Assembly (NCBI RefSeq): GCF_003319115.1 | Contig: NZ_QOHF01000014.1 | Location: 62,001 to 126,000, forward strand | DNA length: 64,000 bases | From: Geodermatophilus sp. TF02-6 | Lineage (GTDB): Bacteria; Actinomycetota; Actinomycetes; Mycobacteriales; Geodermatophilaceae | Direction of reading: 5' to 3' | Part shown: in pieces, positions 1-9,549 of the stretch | How the letters are laid out: each line of letters begins with the position of its first letter | Numbering within the stretch: the stretch's first letter is position 1 | Position numbers and translations under genes: made by a program | The notes under the pieces: model-generated | Told to the model about the DNA's origin: nothing | Database searches by the model: none | The model's input: the letters and a program-made list of their open reading frames with translations, nothing else

Positions 1-499
1 CCAGGTGCGCACCATCTCCGGTGTGTACCGCGACGAGGCCGGCGCCTCCGGCCCGATGGAGGAGACCCGCCGCCTGGCCGAGGCGTTCGAGGAGGCCGAG
101 GGACGCCGTCCCCGCATCCTGGTCGCCAAGATGGGCCAGGACGGCCACGACCGCGGGCAGAAGGTCATCGCCACCGCGTTCGCCGACCTCGGTTTCGACG
201 TCGACGTCGGCCCGCTGTTCCAGACCCCGGAGGAGGTCGCCCGCCAGGCGGTGGAGGCCGACGTGCACGTCGTCGGCGTCTCCTCGCTCGCGGCGGGCCA
301 CCTGACGCTGGTGCCGGCGCTGCAGGAGGCGCTCGCTTCGTTGGGGGCGGACGACGTGGTGATCGTGGTCGGCGGCGTCATCCCGCCCGACGACGTCCCG
401 ACGCTCAAGGAGATGGGCGCGGCCGAGGTGTTCCTCCCCGGCACGGTGATCGCCGAGGCCGCGCAGGGCCTGCTGCGCACCCTGTCGGCCCGCACCTGA
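1..499 (+). CDS. mutB: Methylmalonyl-CoA mutase large subunit, C-terminal end (partial)
   Basis: Only the cobalamin-binding C-terminal domain is inside the window; the reading frame is open through the left edge (codons run from base 2), so the GTG at 5 is not the true start. The B12 motif DGHDRG is visible, with the cobalt-ligating His codon at 146-148, and is followed by the expected SSLAAGH and GGVIPP elements of the Rossmann-like B12 fold. The enzyme interconverts methylmalonyl-CoA and succinyl-CoA in propionate metabolism. Its stop codon overlaps the ATG of meaB (ATGA at 499), which supports the assignment: MeaB is the chaperone of this mutase. Known from family: the N-terminal TIM barrel should lie upstream of the window. 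Confidence 0.93.
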   Translation, partial: QVRTISGVYRDEAGASGPMEETRRLAEAFEEAEGRRPRILVAKMGQDGHDRGQKVIATAFADLGFDVDVGPLFQTPEEVARQAVEADVHVVGVSSLAAGHLTLVPALQEALASLGADDVVIVVGGVIPPDDVPTLKEMGAAEVFLPGTVIAEAAQGLLRTLSART

Positions 500-1503
500 T
501 GCCGCGCCAGGTCGACGTCCCGGCGCTGGTCGAGGGGGTCCTGGCGGGGGACCGGCGGGCCGTGGCGCGGGCGATCACGCTCGTCGAGTCGCACCGCGCC
601 GACCACCGGGAGCGGGCGCAGGAGCTGCTGGTCGAGCTGCTGCCGCACACCGGCGACGCCCGGCGGGTCGGCATCAGCGGCGTGCCCGGGGTGGGCAAGT
701 CGACCTTCATCGACACGCTGGGGGTGTCGCTGACCGCGGCCGGGTCGAAGGTCGCGGTGCTCGCCGTCGACCCGTCGTCCGCCCGGTCGGGCGGGTCGAT
801 CCTCGGCGACAAGACCCGGATGGCCCGGCTGGCGGTCGACCCGCACGCCTTCATCCGGCCCTCGCCCACGTCCGGGACCCTGGGCGGGGTCGCCCAGGCC
901 ACCCGGGAGTCGATGGTGGTCGTGGAGGCCGCGGGCTCCGACGTCGTGCTGGTGGAGACCGTGGGCGTCGGGCAGTCGGAGACCACGGTCGCGGAGATGG
1001 TCGACTCGTTCCTGTTCCTCACGCTGGCCCGCACCGGCGACCAGCTGCAGGGCATCAAGCGCGGCATCCTCGAGATCGCCGACGTGATCGCGGTGAACAA
1101 GGCCGACGGGCCGGCCGCCGCCGACGCCCGCAAGGCCGCCCGCGAGCTGTCCGGGGCGATCCGGATGCTGCGCGGGCGGGGCCAGACCTGGGACGTCCCG
1201 GTGCTCACCTGCGCCGGGCTGACCGGCGAGGGGCTGGACGAGGTCTGGGGGAAGCTGGTCGAGCACCAGGAGCGGATGCGGGCCTCGGGGGCCTTCGAGG
1301 AGAACCGGCGGACCCAGCAGGTGCGCTGGACCCGGCAGCTGGTGCGGGACGGGCTCGAGCACCGGCTGCGCGCCCACCCCGGCGTGCGGGCGGCCGCCCC
1401 GGAGCTGGAGAAGGCGGTGCTGGCGGGCGAGCTGACCCCGGCGCTGGCCGCCCAGCAGCTGCTCGAGACCTTCCTCGCCACCCCCGACCTGCCGCGATCA
1501 TGA
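499..1503 (+). CDS. meaB: Methylmalonyl-CoA mutase-associated GTPase MeaB
   Basis: A 334-residue G3E-family GTPase (ArgK/MeaB) that protects and gates cofactor loading of methylmalonyl-CoA mutase. The Walker A P-loop GVPGVGKST is at residues 61-69; AVDPSS (switch region), VETVGVGQSE and the NKAD base-specificity motif follow in the usual order. The length is normal for the family. The ATG overlaps the mutase stop, so the two are translationally coupled. Oddly, the stop codon lies inside the left arm of a large hairpin (1493-1564), so the last few codons are part of the putative terminator. Confidence 0.95.
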   Translation: MPRQVDVPALVEGVLAGDRRAVARAITLVESHRADHRERAQELLVELLPHTGDARRVGISGVPGVGKSTFIDTLGVSLTAAGSKVAVLAVDPSSARSGGSILGDKTRMARLAVDPHAFIRPSPTSGTLGGVAQATRESMVVVEAAGSDVVLVETVGVGQSETTVAEMVDSFLFLTLARTGDQLQGIKRGILEIADVIAVNKADGPAAADARKAARELSGAIRMLRGRGQTWDVPVLTCAGLTGEGLDEVWGKLVEHQERMRASGAFEENRRTQQVRWTRQLVRDGLEHRLRAHPGVRAAAPELEKAVLAGELTPALAAQQLLETFLATPDLPRS

Positions 1504-1564
1504 AGTCCGGGAAGCGACACGCCGTCGACGCGCGGCGTGTCGCTCCCCGAACTTCATGATCGCG
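1493..1564. terminator. Large nested inverted repeat at the end of meaB
   Basis: Two perfect nested inverted repeats: an outer 14-bp pair (1493-1506 with 1551-1564, CGCGATCATGAAGT and its complement) and an inner 12-bp pair (1513-1524 with 1533-1544, AGCGACACGCCG). The loop is 8 bases. The structure includes the meaB stop codon. It is placed like a factor-independent terminator or an mRNA-stabilising hairpin, though there is no T tract. Such symmetry would work on both strands. Confidence 0.7.
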
Positions 1565-1700
1565 GGTAGGGGCGGGCGCCGGTGCAGCCTCCGGGCGTGT
1601 GGCGCGACCGACCCCGCGGGTCGCCGGACGGCGGCGGGGGCGACGGGGAGAATGGGTGTGCCCGACGCCCGCAGGAGCAGGAGCAGGAGAAGGACGCCTC

Positions 1701-3104
1701 ATGACCCGCATCGTGATCATCGGCGGCGGCCCCGCCGGCTACGAGGCCGCGCTGGTGGCCGCATCGCTCGGTGCGCAGGTCACCGTGGTCGAGCGGGACG
1801 GCGTGGGTGGGGCCAGCGTGCTCACCGACTGCGTCCCCTCCAAGACCTTCATCGCCTCGGCCGGCGCGATGACCAACGTGCGCGACTCCGCCGCCCTCGG
1901 CGTGCAGGGCTCCGAGCTGGCGTCCGTGGGCATCGACCTGGCCGCGGTCAACCGGCGGGTCAGGACCCTGGCGGTGGCCCAGTCCGCGGACATCAAGGCG
2001 CGGCTGCTCGCCGAGGGCGTACGGGTGGCCGCCGGGTGCGGGCGGCTCTCCGACGAGGTCCGCGGCCTGGTCGAGCACCGGGTCGAGGTGGTCGACGCCG
2101 ACGGCGCGGTCACCGAGACGCTCGAGGCCGACGTCGTCCTCGTGGCCACCGGCGCCGACCCTCGCGTCCTGCCCGGTGCCGAGCCCGACCACGAACGCAT
2201 CCTCGACTGGCGCGACGTCTACGACCTGCGGGAGATGCCCGAGCACCTGGTGGTCGTCGGCTCCGGCGTCACCGGGGCGGAGTTCGCCTCCGGCTACCTG
2301 GAGGCCGGCGTTCCGGTCACGCTGGTCTCCTCCCGCGACCGGGTGCTGCCCGGCGAGGACTCCGACGCCGCCGAGGTGCTCGAGGAGGTCTTCCAGTCCC
2401 GCGGCGGCCGGCTCGAGCGCGGCCGGGCCGCCGGCGTGCGGCGCACCGAGAAGGGCGTCGCGGTCGAGTTGACCGACGGCCGCACCGTCGAGGGCTCGCA
2501 CGCGCTGATGACCGTCGGCACCGTGCCCAACACCGCGGGCCTGAACCTGGACCGGTGCGGCGTGCAGCTCTCGCCGTCCGGCCACGTCGTCGTCGACCGG
2601 GTCTCCCGCACGAGCGTGCCCGGTGTCTACGCCGCCGGCGACGTCACCGGGGTGTTCCAGCTGGCCTCGGTGGCCGCGATGCAGGGCCGGATCGCCATGT
2701 GGCACGCGTTGGGTGAGGCGGTCACCCCCATCCGGCTCAAGACCGTGGCGGCCAACGTCTTCACCCACCCGGAGATCGCCACCGTCGGCGTCCAGGAGAA
2801 GACCCTGCCCGAGGGGGCCGACGTGGAGGTCGTCCGGCTGCCGCTGGCCACCAACGCCCGGGCGAAGATGGCCGATGTGCGCGACGGTTTCGTCAAGCTC
2901 TTCGCCCGCCAGGCCACCGGCGTGGTCGTCGGCGGCGTGGTGGTGGCCCCGGGCGCCTCCGAGCTGGTCCTGCCGATCGCGTTGGCGGTGACCAAGGGGC
3001 TGACGGTCAGCGACCTGGCCCACACCTTCGCGATCTACCCCTCGCTGTCCGGGTCGATCACCGAGGCCGGGCGCCGGCTGATGCGCGCCGACGCCCTGGC
3101 CTGA
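1701..3104 (+). CDS. lpdA: LpdA-like NAD(P)H quinone reductase (flavoprotein disulfide reductase family)
   Basis: A 467-residue FAD protein. The ATG at 1701 is chosen because GGAGAAGGA lies just upstream and the protein then begins directly with the FAD-binding MTRIVIIGGGPAGYEA. The second dinucleotide fold VVGSGVTGAEFASGY and the FAD motif YAAGDVTG follow. It is not a true lipoamide dehydrogenase: the redox segment reads GGASVLTDCVPSK, with only one of the two cysteines, and the C-terminal His-Glu dyad region reads AIYPSLSGSITE, with Tyr where the catalytic His should be. This matches what is known of M. tuberculosis LpdA (Rv3303c), a quinone reductase. It stands alone between meaB and a protease. 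Confidence 0.85.
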   Translation: MTRIVIIGGGPAGYEAALVAASLGAQVTVVERDGVGGASVLTDCVPSKTFIASAGAMTNVRDSAALGVQGSELASVGIDLAAVNRRVRTLAVAQSADIKARLLAEGVRVAAGCGRLSDEVRGLVEHRVEVVDADGAVTETLEADVVLVATGADPRVLPGAEPDHERILDWRDVYDLREMPEHLVVVGSGVTGAEFASGYLEAGVPVTLVSSRDRVLPGEDSDAAEVLEEVFQSRGGRLERGRAAGVRRTEKGVAVELTDGRTVEGSHALMTVGTVPNTAGLNLDRCGVQLSPSGHVVVDRVSRTSVPGVYAAGDVTGVFQLASVAAMQGRIAMWHALGEAVTPIRLKTVAANVFTHPEIATVGVQEKTLPEGADVEVVRLPLATNARAKMADVRDGFVKLFARQATGVVVGGVVVAPGASELVLPIALAVTKGLTVSDLAHTFAIYPSLSGSITEAGRRLMRADALA

Positions 3105-3106
3105 GG

Positions 3107-3178
3107 AAGGACCCCCTGCCCCCACCACTCGCAGGCTCGCGGCGGGACCCTGCAGGGGGCCGACGGGGTCGGGGTCCT
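3107..3178. repeat. Dispersed GC-rich element, copy A
   Basis: This stretch begins AAGGACCCCC, continues with a C-rich run and CTCGCAGGCTCGCGGCGGG, and ends with GGGGTCCT, which can pair with the start. It is close in sequence to the reverse complement of the tandem units at 19251-19407 and related to 7839-7893 and 56940-56984. It directly follows the lpdA stop and may act as its terminator. The rest of 3179-3266 shows nothing recognisable. Confidence 0.6.
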
Positions 3179-3266
3179 GGGCGGTGGGTGAGGGCCACGG
3201 GGCGGGTGTGACGGGGCGTTCGACCCGATCCCCGGCGGCCGGTGTCGACGAGCCCCCGGGCCGCCG

Positions 3267-5063
3267 ATGGCACAGGGGATGCCTGCCTCCCCGACGACCG
3301 TCCGCCGTCGCCCGCTCCGGGTGCTGGCCGGCCTGGCGGCCGCACTGGCGGTCTCGGTCGCGCTGCCCCCCGCGGCCGCGCAGGCCGACCGGCCCGACAC
3401 CGTGGTGGGGGAGCTGGTGCAGGCCTGGCCGGAGGCCGGGCTCGCCGAGCACCCGGCCGCCGCCGAGGCCGCCGGAGCGCCGCTGTCCTGGGTCGAGACC
3501 GCGGACGGCGAGGCGGTGCGCGTGCCGACCGACGCGGTCACCGACCTGCCCGTCGGGTCCACCGTCGAGGTCACCGTGGGCGGGCAGCTGCCCGACACGG
3601 CCGGCGAGGACGGCTACGAAGCGGCCCACGACGTGCTCGCGGCCGAGGTGCTCCGGGCGGCGCCGGACCCCGCCCCGGTCCGGACCCCGGCACTGACCAA
3701 CCAGGTCACCGTGGCGATGGTGGTGCCCGCCGGTGGGCAGCGTGACGGGACGACGCTCGCCCAGGTCGTGGCCGCCGTGGACGGCCCGGTCGCCCAGTTC
3801 TGGGCCGACCAGACCGACGGCGCGGTCGAGCTCGGCGTGACCGACCAGCACGACTGGATCGAGACCGCCGCCGGCTGCTCGGACCCCACCGCCCTGTGGG
3901 ACGAGGTGGCCGCCCGCACCGGTTTCGTGCCCGGCCCCGGGCGGCACCTCGTCGTCTACGTCAGCAGCCTGCCGCGGGACCTACCGGGCTGCTCCTACGC
4001 CCTCGGCCAGGTCGGCGCCGCCCCCGCCGCCGGTGGCCGGGTCTACGTCCGCGACGTCCTGCCCTCGGTGATCGCCCACGAGCTGGGGCACAACTTCGGT
4101 CTCGGCCACTCCTCGGGCGCCCAGTGCGACGGCGCGGTGGAGACCGGCGCCTGCCGCACCGCGCCCTACCGCGACTACTACGACGTGATGGGCGCCTCCT
4201 GGAGCCGGGTCGGCTCGCTCAACGCCCCGCAGGCGGCGCTGCTCGGGGTGCTGCCCGCGTCGGCGCAGTTCGCCGTCCCGGTGGCCGGGCCGGCGACGAC
4301 GGTGACCCTTGCGCCGCTGTCGGGGCGGACCGGCACCCGCGCCGTCCGCCTGTCCGACGCGGCGGGCGGCACCTACTGGCTGGAGTACCGGGCCGCCGCC
4401 GGCCGCGACGCCTGGCTGGGCACGAGCGACAACCGCTTCCGCCTCGACCCCGGCGTCCTGGTGCACCGCACCGGCGCGATGCCCGACACCGCGCTGCTGC
4501 TCGACGGCACGCCCAGCGCCGCCGCCGGGTGGGACGCCGACCTGCAGGCGGCCCTCCCCGTCGGTGTCCCGGTGCCGGTCGCCGGGGGCGCCGCCACGGT
4601 CACCGTGGACGCCGTCTCCGCGGCCGGGGCGACCGTCACCGTCACCCCCGTCGCCGGGGGCGCCGCCCCGGTGACTCCGCCGGAGCCCGCGGCCCCGGCG
4701 CCGCAGGTCCTCCCCGGGGCCGCGGCGGGGACTCCGCCACGTTCGGCGCCCACCGCCGAGGAGCTCCCCGCGGTCGGGTCCGAGCCCGCCGTGACCGGCC
4801 CGGGAGCTGCCGCGGTCGGCTCCGAGGCCGCCGCCGCCCCTGCCGCCGCGACCGGGTCCGGGACCGCCGCGCCGACCTCGACGGCTCCGGCCGTGACCGG
4901 ACAGGAGCCGGACGGCGTCCCGGTCACCACGGCGGCGCAGGCCCCCACCTCCACCCCCACCCCCGGCCGGCCGACCCTGCCGGTGCTCGCCGCCACGGGG
5001 CTGGGCGTCACGGCGCTCGCCGGGTGCGCGGCCGGCCGGGTCCGCGCCCGCCGGCGCGGCTGA
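3267..5063 (+). CDS. Secreted zinc metalloprotease with C-terminal LAATG sorting signal
   Basis: A 598-residue protein with a signal peptide (RRR, then a hydrophobic stretch, ending near PPAAAQA). The metzincin zinc site HELGHNFGLGH is at residues 271-281 (His271, Glu272, His275, His281), as in gametolysin (M11) or reprolysin-like peptidases. The region after about 450 is rich in Pro, Ala and Thr and looks like a wall-spanning stalk. The C-terminus has LAATG (574-578), a hydrophobic run and RVRARRRG, which is the LAXTG signal used by class E sortases of high-GC Gram-positives. No sortase gene is in the window. ATG at 3279 is an alternative start. I infer a wall-anchored exoprotease; the substrate is unknown. 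Confidence 0.75.
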   Translation: MAQGMPASPTTVRRRPLRVLAGLAAALAVSVALPPAAAQADRPDTVVGELVQAWPEAGLAEHPAAAEAAGAPLSWVETADGEAVRVPTDAVTDLPVGSTVEVTVGGQLPDTAGEDGYEAAHDVLAAEVLRAAPDPAPVRTPALTNQVTVAMVVPAGGQRDGTTLAQVVAAVDGPVAQFWADQTDGAVELGVTDQHDWIETAAGCSDPTALWDEVAARTGFVPGPGRHLVVYVSSLPRDLPGCSYALGQVGAAPAAGGRVYVRDVLPSVIAHELGHNFGLGHSSGAQCDGAVETGACRTAPYRDYYDVMGASWSRVGSLNAPQAALLGVLPASAQFAVPVAGPATTVTLAPLSGRTGTRAVRLSDAAGGTYWLEYRAAAGRDAWLGTSDNRFRLDPGVLVHRTGAMPDTALLLDGTPSAAAGWDADLQAALPVGVPVPVAGGAATVTVDAVSAAGATVTVTPVAGGAAPVTPPEPAAPAPQVLPGAAAGTPPRSAPTAEELPAVGSEPAVTGPGAAAVGSEAAAAPAAATGSGTAAPTSTAPAVTGQEPDGVPVTTAAQAPTSTPTPGRPTLPVLAATGLGVTALAGCAAGRVRARRRG

Positions 5064-5160
5064 CCGCACCCCGATCGGAGGACCCGGCTCCAGGTCGACC
5101 GCTCACCGGCCGATGGGGACCTGATCGACGCCGGCGGTTGATCGACCCCTCAGCCAGGGG

Positions 5161-6921
5161 CTACCCGGCGTCGGCGATCGTGCAGATGACCGCGCCGCTG
5201 CTGACGGTGGCGCCGACCTCGGCGGACAGGCCGGACACGGTGCCGGCCTTGTGCGCGGTGATCGGCTGCTCCATCTTCATCGCCTCGAGGACGACCACCA
5301 GGTCGCCCTCGGCCACGCTGTCGCCGTCGGAGACCGCGACCTTGACGATCGTCCCCTGCATCGGGCTGGTCAGCGCGTCCCCGGAGGTACCCGACGCGCC
5401 GTGCCCGCCGCCGCGCCTGCGCGGCTTGGCGCCGGGAGCCGCGGCCGGGGCGCCGCCGCCGACGGCGAGGCCGGCGGGCAGGGAGACCTCGAGCCGGCGT
5501 CCGCCGACCTCGACGACGACGGTCTGCCGCGGCTCTGGGTCCGCGTGCTCGGCCGGGGCGGCGGAGTACGGCGGGACCCGGTTGTCCCACTCGGTCTCGA
5601 TCCAGCGGGTGTGCACGCGGAACGGCTCGCTGGTGAACGCCTCGTCGCGGACGACGGCGCGGTGGAACGGGATCACCGTGGGCATGCCCTCGACGACCAG
5701 CTCGTCCAGCGCCCGGCGGGCCCGCTCGAGCGCCTCCCGCCGCGTCGCGCCGGTGACGATCAGCTTGGCCAGCATCGAGTCGAACGCCCCGACCACCTCG
5801 CCGCCGGTCTCGACGCCGGAGTCCCAGCGCACGCCCGGACCCTGGGGGATCTCCAGGAGGGTCACCGGGCCGGGCGCCGGCATGAAGCCCCGGCCGGCGT
5901 CCTCGGCGTTGATCCGGAACTCGATGCTGTGCCCGCGCGGGGTCGGGTCCTCGGTGATCTGCAGCGGCAGGCCCTCGGCGATGCGGAACTGCTGGCGGAC
6001 CAGGTCGATGCCGCTGGTCTCCTCCGAGACCGGGTGCTCGACCTGCAGCCGGGTGTTCACCTCGAGGAAGGAGATCGAGCCGTCGGTGCCGACCAGGTAC
6101 TCCACCGTGCCGGCCCCGGTGTAGCCGGCCCCCCGGCAGATCGCCTTGGCCGAGGAGTGGATCCGGGCCCGCTGCTCGTCGGTGAGGAACGGCGCGGGCG
6201 CCTCCTCGACCAGCTTCTGGTTGCGCCGCTGCAGCGAGCAGTCGCGGGTGCCGACGACGACGACGGTGCCGTGCGTGTCGGCGAGCACCTGCGCCTCGAC
6301 GTGCCGCGGCCTGTCGAGGAACCGCTCGACGAAGCACTCGCCCCGGCCGAAGGCCGACACCGCCTCGCGGACGGCGGAGTCGAACAGCTCGGGGATCTCC
6401 CCGATCGTGCGGGCCACCTTCAGGCCGCGGCCGCCGCCGCCGAACGCCGCCTTGATCGCGACCGGCAGGCCGTGCTCCTCGGCGAAGGCGACGACCTCCG
6501 CGGCGCCGCTCACCGGGTCCGTGGTGCCGGGGACCAGCGGGGCACCGGCCGCCATCGCGATGTGGCGGGCCCGGACCTTGTCGCCGAGCGCGACGATCGC
6601 CTCGGGGGAGGGGCCGATCCAGGTCAGCCCGGCGTCGATGACCGCCCGCGCGAACTCGGCGTTCTCGGAGAGGAAGCCGTACCCGGGGTGGACCGCGTCG
6701 GCGCCGGACCGCTCGGCGGCGTCGAGGACCTTGTCGATGACCAGGTAGGAGTCGCCGGGCGTCGTCCCCCCGAGGGCGAACGCCTCGTCGGCCACCCGGA
6801 CGTGCAGCGCGTCCCGGTCGGGCTCGGCGTACACCGCCACGCTGGTCAGCCCGGCATCCCTGCACGCGCGGGCCACCCGCACGGCGATCTCACCGCGGTT
6901 GGCGATCAGGACCTTCTGCAC
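5161..6921 (-). CDS. accA3: Acyl-CoA carboxylase alpha subunit (biotin carboxylase + biotin carrier)
   Basis: A 586-residue protein: biotin carboxylase domain (starts [18 protein letters not shown]-grasp glycine loop GGGGRG) and a C-terminal biotinyl domain with EAMKM, whose Lys549 is the biotin site, typical of actinobacterial AccA3. It carboxylates biotin for the beta subunit during malonyl- or methylmalonyl-CoA synthesis. The frame is open to an ATG at 6945, but the GTG at 6921 is preferred because GGAGGAGG sits 8 bases ahead of it and family members begin at this point. It is last in the minus-strand set accD-accE-maf-accA3. Confidence 0.94.
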   Translation of the reverse strand: MQKVLIANRGEIAVRVARACRDAGLTSVAVYAEPDRDALHVRVADEAFALGGTTPGDSYLVIDKVLDAAERSGADAVHPGYGFLSENAEFARAVIDAGLTWIGPSPEAIVALGDKVRARHIAMAAGAPLVPGTTDPVSGAAEVVAFAEEHGLPVAIKAAFGGGGRGLKVARTIGEIPELFDSAVREAVSAFGRGECFVERFLDRPRHVEAQVLADTHGTVVVVGTRDCSLQRRNQKLVEEAPAPFLTDEQRARIHSSAKAICRGAGYTGAGTVEYLVGTDGSISFLEVNTRLQVEHPVSEETSGIDLVRQQFRIAEGLPLQITEDPTPRGHSIEFRINAEDAGRGFMPAPGPVTLLEIPQGPGVRWDSGVETGGEVVGAFDSMLAKLIVTGATRREALERARRALDELVVEGMPTVIPFHRAVVRDEAFTSEPFRVHTRWIETEWDNRVPPYSAAPAEHADPEPRQTVVVEVGGRRLEVSLPAGLAVGGGAPAAAPGAKPRRRGGGHGASGTSGDALTSPMQGTIVKVAVSDGDSVAEGDLVVVLEAMKMEQPITAHKAGTVSGLSAEVGATVSSGAVICTIADAG

Positions 6922-6964
6922 CGGTTCGTCCTCCTCCGGGTCCATGGGGTCGACAACGGGCTCC

Positions 6965-7573
6965 TCAGCGGCGCCAGAGGTCGGTGATGGTCAGTCCGCG
7001 CCTGCCCAGCTGGGTGCGCAGCGTGGCCAGCGAGAGCCCGACGACGGCCGCGGGGTCGCCGTCCACCCGGCGGACGAACGGCGCGCCCAGCCCGTCGAGG
7101 GTGAAGGCGCCGGCGACGGCCAGCGGTTCGCCGGTGGCGAGGTAGGCCTCGATCTCCTGCGGCGTCGGGGTGGCGAAGTGCACCACGGTGGAGACGACGG
7201 CGACGTCCCGCGCGACCACCTCGCCGTCCCGGACGTCGAAGAGCGCCTGGCCGGTGTGCAGCACGCCGCTCCTGCCGCTCATCCGCTGCCAGCGGTCGCG
7301 GGCGTCGTGCGCGTCGGCCGGCTTGCCCAGGGCCTGCCCGCGGAACTCCAGCAGCGAGTCGGCGCCGACGACCAGCGCGTCGGTCTCCCGCTCGGCCACG
7401 GCGGCGGCCTTCGCCGCCGCCAGCAGCGCGACCTGCTCGCCGACCCGCGGCGCGCGCACGGTCGACTCGTCCACGTCGCTGACCACGACCTCGGGCGTCA
7501 ACCCGGCCTGGCGCATCAGCGCCAGCCGGGCCGGCGACGCCGAGGCCAGCACCAGACGGCGGTCCACGCTCAT
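6965..7573 (-). CDS. maf: Maf-like nucleoside triphosphate pyrophosphatase
   Basis: A 202-residue protein starting with the Maf signature [14 protein letters not shown], followed by SDVDES, KAAAVA and GADSLLEF segments. Maf proteins hydrolyse non-canonical or specific NTPs to NMPs and were linked to septum formation. The start is either the ATG at 7573 or the GTG at 7567; GAGGAGG lies one base before the ATG but 7 before the GTG, so the GTG may be the real one. Location between accE and accA3 is the same as in mycobacteria (Rv3282). Confidence 0.92.
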   Translation of the reverse strand: MSVDRRLVLASASPARLALMRQAGLTPEVVVSDVDESTVRAPRVGEQVALLAAAKAAAVAERETDALVVGADSLLEFRGQALGKPADAHDARDRWQRMSGRSGVLHTGQALFDVRDGEVVARDVAVVSTVVHFATPTPQEIEAYLATGEPLAVAGAFTLDGLGAPFVRRVDGDPAAVVGLSLATLRTQLGRRGLTITDLWRR

Positions 7574-7643
7574 GCCTCCTCGCCGGCGCTCGTCGTCCGC
7601 GTGCGCGGCTCTGCTGTGCTGTCGCACGAACTCGTACGCTCGG

Positions 7644-7907
7644 TCACGCGAACCGCCCGGACGCGCGCCAGCCACCGGGGCCGGGGCGCAGTGCTGTGCG
7701 GTGGGCGTCGCCGAACGAGGCCCAGGTCCCGACCGGGGTGGGCCGGCGGTGCGGGCGACGCTGCGCGAGCGCGGCCACGACGACGGTGAGGGCGGCGAGC
7801 TCCTCGGGCGTGGGGCCGCCCCGGACCACCCGCACGAGAAGGACCCCGTCCTCCCCACCCTTCGCACGCTCAGGGTGGGACCCGGGACGGGGCCGGGGCT
7901 CGCTCAC
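7644..7907 (-). CDS. accE: Acyl-CoA carboxylase epsilon subunit
   Basis: A small 87-residue protein. The GTG at 7907 overlaps the accD stop (GTGA), so it is coupled to the beta subunit. Residues from about 21 carry the family core [20 protein letters not shown], and a Trp follows in GTWASFGD. The epsilon subunit promotes assembly of the alpha-beta carboxylase complex in actinobacteria (AccE5). The first 20 residues are not family-like; the DNA encoding them matches the dispersed GC-rich repeat (7839-7893), so the N-terminus may come from a repeat insertion. Confidence 0.85.
   Translation of the reverse strand: MSEPRPRPGSHPERAKGGEDGVLLVRVVRGGPTPEELAALTVVVAALAQRRPHRRPTPVGTWASFGDAHRTALRPGPGGWRASGRFA
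7839..7893. repeat. Dispersed GC-rich element, copy inside accE
   Basis: Starts AAGGACCCCG, has CTCCCCACCCTTCGCA, then GGGTGGGACCCGGGACGGGG. It resembles the elements at 3107, 19251 and 56940. It lies entirely inside the 5' part of accE (minus strand) and encodes the non-conserved N-terminal residues of that protein. Confidence 0.45.
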
Positions 7908-9529
7908 AGCGGGATGTTCCCGTGCTTCTTCGGCGGCAGCGTCTGGCGCTTGTTGGCCAGCAGGCGCAGCCCCTTGGTGACCTCGATGCGGGTCTCCGAG
8001 GGCCGGATCACCTGGTCGACGTACCCGCGGTCGGCGGCGACGTAGGGGTTGAGCAGGGTGTCCTCGTACTCGGTGATCAGCTCGGCGCGGCGGGCGTCGG
8101 GGTCGGCGGCGTCGGCCAGCTCCCGCCGGTAGAGGATGTTCACCGCGCCCTGCGCGCCCATGACGGCGATCTGCGCCGTCGGCCAGGCGAGGTTGAGGTC
8201 GGCGCCGAGGTGCTTGGAGCCCATGACGTCGTAGGCCCCGCCGTAGGCCTTGCGGGTGATCACGGTGATCTTCGGGACGGTGGCCTCGGCGTAGGCGTAG
8301 ATCAGCTTGGCGCCGCGGCGGATGATCCCCTCCCACTCCTGGGAGGTGCCGGGGAGGAACCCGGGGACGTCGACGAAGGTCAGCACCGGGACGTTGAAGG
8401 CGTCGCAGGTGCGCACGAACCGGGCCGCCTTTTCACTCGCTGCGATGTCGAGTGTGCCGGCGAACTGGGTGGGCTGGTTGGCCACCACCCCGACCGGGCG
8501 GCCCTCGACCCGGCCGAAGCCGACGACGATGTTGGGTGCGAACAGCGGCTGCACCTCGAGGAACTCGCCGTCGTCGAGCACGTGCTCGACGACGGTGTGC
8601 ATGTCGTAGGGGGTGTTGGCCGAGTCGGGGATGAACGTGTCGAGCTCGCGGTCGACGTCGGTGACGGCGTCCGGCGTGGTGTCGACCGGCGCTCCCTCGA
8701 GGACGGGCAGCGGGTCGAGGTTGTTGCTCGGCAGGTAGGACAGCAGCGCCTTGACGTAGTCCAGCGCGTCGGCCTCGTCCGAGGCCAGGTGGTGGGCGAC
8801 GCCGGACCTCGTGTTGTGGGTGCGCGCCCCGCCGAGCTCCTCCAGCGTGACGTCCTCACCGGTGACGGTCTTCACCACGTCGGGGCCGGTGATGAACATC
8901 TGGCTGGTCCGGTCGACCATCACGACGAAGTCGGTGAGCGCGGGGGAGTAGACGTGGCCGCCGGCCGCCGGGCCCATCACCAGCGAGATCTGCGGGACGA
9001 CGCCGGAGGCGTGCACGTTGCGCCGGAAGATCTCCGCGTAGAGACCGAGGGAGACCACGCCCTCCTGGATGCGCGCGCCGCCGCCCTCGTTGATCCCGAT
9101 GACCGGGCAGCCGTTGCGCATCGCCAGGTCGAGGACCTTGACGATCTTCTCGCCGTAGACCTCGCCGAGGCTGCCGCCGAAGACGGTGACGTCCTGGGAG
9201 AAGACGCACACCGGGCGGCCGTCGACGGTGCCGTAGCCGCTGACGACGCCGTCGCCGAAGGGACGCCTGGCGTCCATGCCGAAGGCGGTGGAGCGGTGCC
9301 GGGCGAACTCGTCGAGCTCGGTGAACGACCCCGGGTCCAGCAGCGCCTCGATCCGCTCGCGGGCGGTCATCTTGCCCGCGGCGTGCTGCTTCTCGACGGC
9401 GCGCTGCGAGCCCGCGTGCGTGGCCTCCTGGACCCGGCGCTCGAAGTCGGCCAGCTTGCCGGCGGTCGTGTGGACGTCGATCCCGCCGGACGCGGGCTCG
9501 CCCGCGCTCTCCAGTTCAGCCGCGCTCAC
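7904..9529 (-). CDS. accD: Acyl-CoA (propionyl-CoA/acetyl-CoA) carboxylase beta subunit
   Basis: A 541-residue carboxyltransferase. It has the N-terminal crotonase-like half with [13 protein letters not shown] and [16 protein letters not shown] (oxyanion hole) and the C-terminal half with [20 protein letters not shown] and [15 protein letters not shown]. It is closest in pattern to AccD5/PccB, which transfers CO2 from biotin to propionyl-CoA. The GTG at 9529 is the first start in frame; a TACGCT -10-like box lies 9 bases upstream, so the mRNA may be almost leaderless. It is divergent from birA with only 20 bases between starts. Confidence 0.95.
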   Translation of the reverse strand: MSAAELESAGEPASGGIDVHTTAGKLADFERRVQEATHAGSQRAVEKQHAAGKMTARERIEALLDPGSFTELDEFARHRSTAFGMDARRPFGDGVVSGYGTVDGRPVCVFSQDVTVFGGSLGEVYGEKIVKVLDLAMRNGCPVIGINEGGGARIQEGVVSLGLYAEIFRRNVHASGVVPQISLVMGPAAGGHVYSPALTDFVVMVDRTSQMFITGPDVVKTVTGEDVTLEELGGARTHNTRSGVAHHLASDEADALDYVKALLSYLPSNNLDPLPVLEGAPVDTTPDAVTDVDRELDTFIPDSANTPYDMHTVVEHVLDDGEFLEVQPLFAPNIVVGFGRVEGRPVGVVANQPTQFAGTLDIAASEKAARFVRTCDAFNVPVLTFVDVPGFLPGTSQEWEGIIRRGAKLIYAYAEATVPKITVITRKAYGGAYDVMGSKHLGADLNLAWPTAQIAVMGAQGAVNILYRRELADAADPDARRAELITEYEDTLLNPYVAADRGYVDQVIRPSETRIEVTKGLRLLANKRQTLPPKKHGNIPL

Positions 9530-9537
9530 AGGTTCCG

Positions 9538-9544
9538 TAGCGTA
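9538..9544. promoter_or_regulatory. Bidirectional accD/birA promoter core
   Basis: The 20-base gap between the two GTG starts holds overlapping -10 boxes: TAGCGT (9538-9543, plus strand), 6 bases before birA, and TACGCT (9544-9539, minus strand), 9 bases before accD. The geometry fits leaderless or near-leaderless transcripts in both directions. The shared core means RNA polymerase cannot occupy both promoters at once, linking carboxylase and biotin ligase expression. This is inferred from position only. Confidence 0.5.
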
Positions 9545-9549
9545 GGGGA

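Noticed and set aside
1701-3104. True dihydrolipoyl dehydrogenase
   Set aside because: One redox Cys and the catalytic His are missing, so LpdA-type quinone reductase is the better call.
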